From the NCBI GenBank assembly GCA_026394095.1, contig JAPKYY010000031.1, forward strand, positions 1 to 19,144: a DNA stretch of 19,144 nt, written 5' to 3'. The DNA comes from Acidobacteriota bacterium (GTDB taxonomy: Bacteria; Acidobacteriota; Terriglobia; Bryobacterales; Bryobacteraceae). The translations under genes and the position numbers were made by a program. The first letter of the stretch is position 1; every line of letters begins with the position of its first letter. Positions 14,433 to 19,144 of the stretch are shown in pieces. The notes beneath the pieces are model-generated. The model was not told the origin of the DNA and searched no databases. It saw only the letters and a program-made list of their open reading frames with translations.

Positions 14433-16586
14433 CTAGATTTGGCCCAATGAAGTTACGTGGATACCCGATGCAATTTCAGAATGGGAAATTACCGTCAGAT
14501 TCGGGAATGTAGATTCGGTCAACTGTCTCAGAAAGAAACGGGCATTCGAACCGGTGAGAATGACGCCGGAGGCGAGTGGATTTTCAAAAGCCTGTTTGAA
14601 ACGTGAAAGCAGGTCGCGGACGCGGGCTGGGGGGGCAGTCAGGTTGCTGTTGAATTCGCCATGCTCGACTGAAGACTCGAGTTCCTGCTCGAGTTCCGGG
14701 TTCAACAGCCAGGCGTTGAGCTCGGTACCGGCGCTAAGCAGCTGTTTGGTGATGGTGCGCCGGATTGCCTGCCGGACGAACTCCGTGATCAGGGTTGGGT
14801 TCCTGGTCATGGCCCCGCCTTCGCTCATCGCTTCCAGAATGGAAACCCCATCCCGGATTGAAACGCGTTCTCGCAACAAATTCTGCAATATCTTCTGCAC
14901 GGTACTCAATGGAAGCAATTTGGGGACCAAATCCTCGACGAGCTTTGGAGTCTCTTCGGCGACGCGGTCGACATAGCGTTTTGCGTCCTGCCGAGTGAAG
15001 ATTTCCGACGCCGAACGCTTCATCGTTTCTGAGAAATGAGTGCCGACGATGCTGGCCGTATCGACGATCGTGCAGCCTTCAAGTCGTGCAGCTTCGACCT
15101 GATCAACGGGGATCCAGAGAGCATCGAGCTGGAAGGCTGGTTCCTTTGTGGGAATTGCGCCTTGCGCCATGAGATTTGCGGTGAGCTGACTGTGATTGCG
15201 ATCCTTCGCATCACCTGGAATCAGAGCCAGCTCGTAGCCCCGCTTCATTTCAAATCGCGCCATCTCGTTACCCTTAATCAGGATTCGGTACTCAGTGGCA
15301 CGCAGCGAGAGATTGTCGGTAACACGCACGGCTGGCAGGATGAATCCGAGGTCTGAGGCGAGTTGTTTTCTCACTCCCGAGATTCGTTGCAGTAGAGTGC
15401 TCTGCCCGCCACCCTCGACCAGGCGAACAAGGCCAAGGCCCACTTCCACCGCAACGGTATCGACACGCAAGAGGGTTTCAATGCTCTCCTTGGCTGTGGC
15501 TGCGGCGACTGCCGGCTCCGGCTTTGCCGTTGCCAGCTCATGCTTTTTCTCAAGCATTTTTTTTGCGGCAAAGATTGCAAGTCCACCAAGGGTCAGGAAC
15601 GGGATCTTGGGCAGGCCTGGCACCATTGCGAGCAGGACAAGAACGCAACCAGCCAAACCAATCGGCTCTGGAACAGCAAAGATCTGGCGGCGGATTTCAG
15701 AGTCCAGCTGGCCTTCGCTCGAGCCACGGGTCACGATGAGGGCACCGGCAAGTGAAATCATCAGCGCCGGTATTACAGTGACAAGGCCATCACCGATCGT
15801 CAGAATTGTGTAGGTTTCAAACGCCTTCCCGATATCCATGCCGTACTGGAAAACCCCAATCAGGAATCCGGCAATGATGTTGATGAGAAGGATCATGATG
15901 CCAGCGACGGCATCGCGCTGCGTGAAGCGGCTGGCACCGTCCATCGAGCCGTAGAACTCGGTTTCTTGTGCGAGCTTCTTTCGTCGTTCTCTGGCCTCGG
16001 TTTCGTCGATCAGCCCGGCATTGAGATCAGCGTCAATCGACATCTGTTTTCCTGGCAAAGCGTCAAGGGTGAATCGGGCTGTGACTTCGGAGATGCGGAC
16101 CGCGCCGTGGTTGATAACCACATACTGGATACCAATCAATACGAGGAACATCACAAGGCCGATGATGAAACTGCCGCCTACGACGAATTGCCCAAAGGAC
16201 TCGATGACGTCCCCTGCGGCGGCCGTGCCCATGTTGCCGTTCATCAGGATCAGTCGCGAGGAGGAAATGTTCAGCGCCAGCCGGAACATCGTCAGCAGCA
16301 ACAGTGAGGACGGGAAGATCGAAAACTCGGTGGGCTTGAGAATATACATCGACACAAGCAGGACCAGGAGGCTTACGGCGATGTTGGCTGAGATCAGCAG
16401 GTCCAGGAGCATCACTGGCAGAGGCAGGATCATTGCCATCAAAATTCCCAGCACTGCAACTGGCACACCGATCTCAGCTCGCTTCAGCATTTGCCAGTTG
16501 AAGATGGAAGGGAGTGAGACCGGCTTGATCTGATCGCGCGGCGGCGCTGTGGTGGGCTTTTGTGAAATGGGAAGCGAGGGGTTCAT
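14433..16586 (-). CDS. flhA: Flagellar type III export gate protein FlhA
   Basis: A 717-residue inner membrane protein, the largest part of the export gate and the docking site for chaperone-substrate complexes. The N-terminal half has about eight membrane helices (from about 36 to 330). Between them are the FHIPEP-type cytoplasmic loop with ARFTLDALPGKQMSIDADL and the conserved ARERRKKLAQETEFYGSMDG. The C-terminal cytoplasmic domain (about 375-717) is complete, with LRATEYRILIKGNEMAR, TIVDTASIVGTHFSE and LLRERVSIRDGVSILEA. The length is normal for FlhA (about 690-720), and the N-terminus has a short Pro-rich extension. The ATG is nine bases after the flhB stop, with AGAGA before it. Confidence 0.97.
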   Translation of the reverse strand: MNPSLPISQKPTTAPPRDQIKPVSLPSIFNWQMLKRAEIGVPVAVLGILMAMILPLPVMLLDLLISANIAVSLLVLLVSMYILKPTEFSIFPSSLLLLTMFRLALNISSSRLILMNGNMGTAAAGDVIESFGQFVVGGSFIIGLVMFLVLIGIQYVVINHGAVRISEVTARFTLDALPGKQMSIDADLNAGLIDETEARERRKKLAQETEFYGSMDGASRFTQRDAVAGIMILLINIIAGFLIGVFQYGMDIGKAFETYTILTIGDGLVTVIPALMISLAGALIVTRGSSEGQLDSEIRRQIFAVPEPIGLAGCVLVLLAMVPGLPKIPFLTLGGLAIFAAKKMLEKKHELATAKPEPAVAAATAKESIETLLRVDTVAVEVGLGLVRLVEGGGQSTLLQRISGVRKQLASDLGFILPAVRVTDNLSLRATEYRILIKGNEMARFEMKRGYELALIPGDAKDRNHSQLTANLMAQGAIPTKEPAFQLDALWIPVDQVEAARLEGCTIVDTASIVGTHFSETMKRSASEIFTRQDAKRYVDRVAEETPKLVEDLVPKLLPLSTVQKILQNLLRERVSIRDGVSILEAMSEGGAMTRNPTLITEFVRQAIRRTITKQLLSAGTELNAWLLNPELEQELESSVEHGEFNSNLTAPPARVRDLLSRFKQAFENPLASGVILTGSNARFFLRQLTESTFPNLTVISHSEIASGIHVTSLGQI

Positions 16587-16595
16587 TTTGATTCT

Positions 16596-17657
16596 CTAGC
16601 GGGCACCATTGCGCCCGAGGACACGGTAGACATAAGCAAGTACTTCAGCCACGGCCCGGTACAGATGCATCGGGATCTCCTGGCCAACTTCGACAGACTT
16701 GTAGAGAGCCTGGGCCAGCGGCGGGTTCTCGATGATCGGAATCTCGCGCTCCATCGCGATTTTTCGTATTCGGAGCGCGACGTGATCCATGCCCTTGGCA
16801 AGCACAACGGGTACCGACATATCGTCGGAGTTGTACTGGATGGCGATTGCGTAGTGAGTCGGGTTGGTGATGACAACGGTTGCTTTGGGGACCTGCGCCA
16901 TCATGCGCTTGCCAGCGAAGTCCTTCATGATGCGGCGGATCTTGGCCTTTACTTCCGGATTGCCGTTGCCCTCTTTGTACTCTTCCTTCAGCTCCTGCTT
17001 GGTCATCTTCAGTTCTTCGTTGTGCTTGCGCATTGCCATCATCAGGTCGGCAGCACCGAAGAGGAAGAAGACCAGGCAACACAACTTGCCGATACTCAAC
17101 AGCTGAGTGGACTGTTCATAGATCTGGCTGAGAAGAGAAAGCCGGGTGAGGAATACGCTCCACGACAACAGATCCTGACCGTAATACCAAAGCCCGATTG
17201 AGACAATCGCGAGAAGCATCAGGCTGGCGCGAAGAGACTTCAGCCCTTCGCCGAACTGGCCCGTCAAACGATTCGTGTTAAAGATCTTGGAGATATCGGG
17301 CGTGGCGCGGCTGAGGCTAAAGTAGCCCTGACTTACAACCATTTGCGAGACAAAGACCGCACCAGAAGTGATCGCCCCAGCCCACAGGAAATAGGTCAGG
17401 GTTTGCCAGGACCAGTGCAGGGTAGGCGCGAGGAGTTGGTCAGGGTGAACGGTGAGATCGAAGGAGGAGGCTAGCCAGGTTTTCCAGTGGCGAAGCGCCG
17501 GCCCGGCCAACTCATCGAAACCGCTGAAGTAGAAGAAGGCCGCAATAAACTGAACTGCGATTGCGAGGTAGCGGCTGGAGACAATTTTGCCGTCTTCGCG
17601 AGCTTTCTCAAGCCGTCTCGGCGATGCGTCTTCTGTACGTTCCCCACTCTGCGACAT
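16596..17657 (-). CDS. flhB: Flagellar export switch protein FlhB
   Basis: A 353-residue protein that changes export specificity from rod/hook to filament proteins. The N-terminal GERTEDASPRRLEKAREDGK is a family hallmark. Four membrane helices lie at about 30-46, 88-108, 145-165 and 185-207. The cytoplasmic part holds KMTKQELKEEYKE and the self-cleavage site NPTH at 265-268 within VVITNPTHYAIA, followed by the usual VAKGMDHVALRIRKIA-like segment (here LAKGMDHVALRIRKIA). Length and features are complete. It begins three bases after fliR ends, and flhA follows nine bases after it. Confidence 0.97.
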   Translation of the reverse strand: MSQSGERTEDASPRRLEKAREDGKIVSSRYLAIAVQFIAAFFYFSGFDELAGPALRHWKTWLASSFDLTVHPDQLLAPTLHWSWQTLTYFLWAGAITSGAVFVSQMVVSQGYFSLSRATPDISKIFNTNRLTGQFGEGLKSLRASLMLLAIVSIGLWYYGQDLLSWSVFLTRLSLLSQIYEQSTQLLSIGKLCCLVFFLFGAADLMMAMRKHNEELKMTKQELKEEYKEGNGNPEVKAKIRRIMKDFAGKRMMAQVPKATVVITNPTHYAIAIQYNSDDMSVPVVLAKGMDHVALRIRKIAMEREIPIIENPPLAQALYKSVEVGQEIPMHLYRAVAEVLAYVYRVLGRNGAR

Positions 17658-17660
17658 GGC

Positions 17661-18413
17661 TTAGTTGCGCGCCCCCAGAAATTGCAGCGCCTGCTGTGAG
17701 AGCTTGGCTTCGAGATGATGCAGGGTGACGGTAGAGGCCATCAGGATGAAGAGTGTTGCTGCCCACTTGAGAGGAAAGAGGAGCATGCTGAGTTGGAAGC
17801 GTTCGGCGAAGCGCGAGCCCAGAGCAGAAGCGATGTCGAGCAGCAGCATACTGGCAATGAAGGGAGCGGCCAGTCGCAGCCCTGTTCGGAAGCTGAATCC
17901 GAGCATCGACTTGAGAATCCCGGTAAGGGCACCCGGACGACTGAGACTATCCCAGACTCGGTCCGATTCAAGCAAGGCACCCAGAAATTCCAGATGGACT
18001 CCGGCGGCGAGAAAAGTGAGCAAAACACAGAACTGCGTAATGCTGAGGAGCGAGCCGCTTTCGGTATCGTTGGTTGGATCGATAATGGAACCGTAGCTGA
18101 GACCGGATTGAACGCTGGCCAACTGAATCGTTAGCGAGCAGGCCTCAAGCACCGTATTCCAAAGCAAAGCCACCAGTAAGCCGGCGATCAGGTTGCGACC
18201 GCATACGAGCCAGAATCCGACAGGAGCAAGGTCGGCAGTGCCAGCAGCCGCCCATTTGCCCGAAAAACAGGCGAAGGCGATACAAAGCCCAAGAAAGGCG
18301 CGCGCCGGGCCAGGTACTTGCCGAAAGCCTGGGAGATTCAGAACAGCAACAGCCGTCACCGCCCGGGCAACTTCGGTGGCAAACAGAGCTGCGGCTCCTT
18401 CGAGTGTCGCCAT
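17661..18413 (-). CDS. fliR: Flagellar export gate protein FliR
   Basis: A 250-residue hydrophobic protein that packs with FliP and FliQ to form the export channel. Several membrane helices are visible, and the FliR pattern is clear in RNLIAGLLVALLWNTVLEA, SVQSGLSYGSIIDP and FRTGLRLAAPFIASMLLLDIA. The length matches the family (about 250-260). The start is two bases after the fliQ stop, and flhB begins three bases after its end, so translation is probably coupled through the whole fliPQR-flhB block. The N-terminal 50 residues are less conserved than the rest. Confidence 0.93.
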   Translation of the reverse strand: MATLEGAAALFATEVARAVTAVAVLNLPGFRQVPGPARAFLGLCIAFACFSGKWAAAGTADLAPVGFWLVCGRNLIAGLLVALLWNTVLEACSLTIQLASVQSGLSYGSIIDPTNDTESGSLLSITQFCVLLTFLAAGVHLEFLGALLESDRVWDSLSRPGALTGILKSMLGFSFRTGLRLAAPFIASMLLLDIASALGSRFAERFQLSMLLFPLKWAATLFILMASTVTLHHLEAKLSQQALQFLGARN

Positions 18414-18415
18414 AG

Positions 18416-18685
18416 CTACCGCACAACCCTCGGAATCATTTCAGCCATTCGCGCGATATAACCGGACATCTGGTTCAGCATCCAGGGCAGGAGGAGCAAA
18501 AAGGCAAAGGCGCAGACCGAAAAACGGGGGATCGAACTGAAGCCGGGGTCCTGAATCGCAGTAGCAACCTGGATGAGGTTGAAGACGATGCCGCATATCA
18601 GACAAATGCCAAGCAAGGGCGCGGCAATCAAGATCGAAGTAAGAATTGCACCGCGGACGATTTCAACAGCGACGACAGTTTCCAT
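18416..18685 (-). CDS. fliQ: Flagellar export gate protein FliQ
   Basis: An 89-residue protein with two membrane helices (about 13-40 and 55-75), the normal size and layout for FliQ. Conserved features are the loop ATAIQDPGFSSIPR, a variant of the usual QATTQIQE-type segment, and LLPWMLNQMSGY near the end. Its ATG overlaps the fliP stop by one base (TGATG), and fliR begins two bases after its stop. It forms the flagellar type III export channel together with FliP and FliR. Confidence 0.94.
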   Translation of the reverse strand: METVVAVEIVRGAILTSILIAAPLLGICLICGIVFNLIQVATAIQDPGFSSIPRFSVCAFAFLLLLPWMLNQMSGYIARMAEMIPRVVR

Positions 18686-19144
18686 CAGCGGACGACCTCA
18701 AAGGATTTCATGACGGCATCGATGATCACCGACCAGCCATCGGCAATGACGAAAATGAGGATCTTGAAGGGAGCCGAGACCATGACCGGAGGCAACTGGA
18801 TCATGCCGAGCGTCACGATGACGGCAGACACAATCAGGTCGACGATGAGAAAGGGCATGTAGAGAAGCACGCCGATTTTGAAGGCGCTCTTGAGCTCGCT
18901 CAGCATATACGCCCCGGCGATAACGGGAAAGGCGAGATCTGCTGGAGTTTTTGGGGCCGGGCCACGCGAAACGCGCAACATCATGGCGATCTCTTTTTCG
19001 CCGAGATACGGCACCATGTAGCTTTTCATTTGAGTGCCTCCGGCGAGGAAGGCCTGTTCTTCGCTCATCGTGCCCTTGTTATAGGGCTCGATCACTCCCT
19101 GGTAGATGGCTGATAGCTGCGGGGAGATCGAGAGCACCGTGAGC
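18685..19144 (-). CDS. fliP: Flagellar export gate protein FliP (5' end outside window)
   Basis: The last 152 or so codons of fliP, cut by the right edge; the signal peptide and first membrane helices are not in view. The visible part begins near the family's FFTMSP region (here LTVLSISPQL) and includes FLAGGTQMKSYM, IAGAYMLSELKSAFKIG, PFLIVDLIVSAVIVTLGM, QLPPVMVSAPFKILIFVIADGW. These match FliP closely, including the conserved ELKxAFxIG and the ALGM-like turn (here TLGM). The stop shares one base with the fliQ start. It is the first gene of the operon in this window; upstream genes and the promoter lie beyond the edge. Confidence 0.96.
   Translation of the reverse strand, partial: LTVLSISPQLSAIYQGVIEPYNKGTMSEEQAFLAGGTQMKSYMVPYLGEKEIAMMLRVSRGPAPKTPADLAFPVIAGAYMLSELKSAFKIGVLLYMPFLIVDLIVSAVIVTLGMIQLPPVMVSAPFKILIFVIADGWSVIIDAVMKSFEVVR

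Noticed and set aside
1..19144. CRISPR arrays, tRNA or rRNA genes, insertion sequences, prophage genes
   Set aside because: No regular repeats with spacers, no tRNA-like cloverleaf, and no transposase or phage-type protein were seen on either strand.

Overview
The window looks like a chromosomal segment of a Gram-negative soil-type bacterium, most likely an acidobacterium (Bryobacterales-like). This is inferred from gene style only: a Tat-type class V aminotransferase, an ECF sigma/anti-sigma/PDZ set, an S41-like secreted protein with a binding-domain-like N-terminus, and a compact flagellar export operon. There are no rRNA or tRNA genes, CRISPR arrays or insertion sequences, and no gap between genes longer than about 130 bases.

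Left part (1-7.1 kb, mostly + strand): the tail of an MFS nucleoside-type transporter; convergent with it, a two-gene minus-strand unit of an unknown small protein and an orphan HicB-like protein; a secreted S41-like protein without the protease catalytic core, behind a good sigma-70 promoter; a membrane acyl-CoA desaturase ending in a strong terminator; then an overlapping operon of an AlkZ-like winged-helix protein, an intramembrane-sensing histidine kinase and an OmpR-type response regulator. Convergent with the regulator is a broken class V aminotransferase gene.

Middle part (7.1-11.3 kb, + strand): rpsA (six S1 domains), then a module of an ECF sigma factor, a translationally coupled membrane anti-sigma factor with a predicted extracytoplasmic HEAT-repeat domain, and a secreted PDZ protein gene that is also broken.

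Right part (11.3-19.1 kb, - strand): a tightly packed flagellar operon read right to left: fliP (cut by the window edge), fliQ, fliR, flhB, flhA, a degenerate flhF, fliA, a FliY-like fliN, and a small membrane protein with a DUF2802-like end. The first five build the export gate, FlhF is a placement factor, FliA the late flagellar sigma factor, and FliN the motor switch.

The most notable observations are: (1) two genes about 4.7 kb apart, the aminotransferase and the PDZ protein, that each carry an internal out-of-frame deletion of roughly 90-120 bases at short CAA-rich repeats; (2) the ECF sigma / ZAS-TM-HEAT anti-sigma / PDZ arrangement, a plausible poorly described envelope-stress circuit; (3) a FliN with an N-terminal CheC-like domain whose catalytic Asn is replaced; and (4) an FlhF with eroded GTPase motifs and no flhG beside it.
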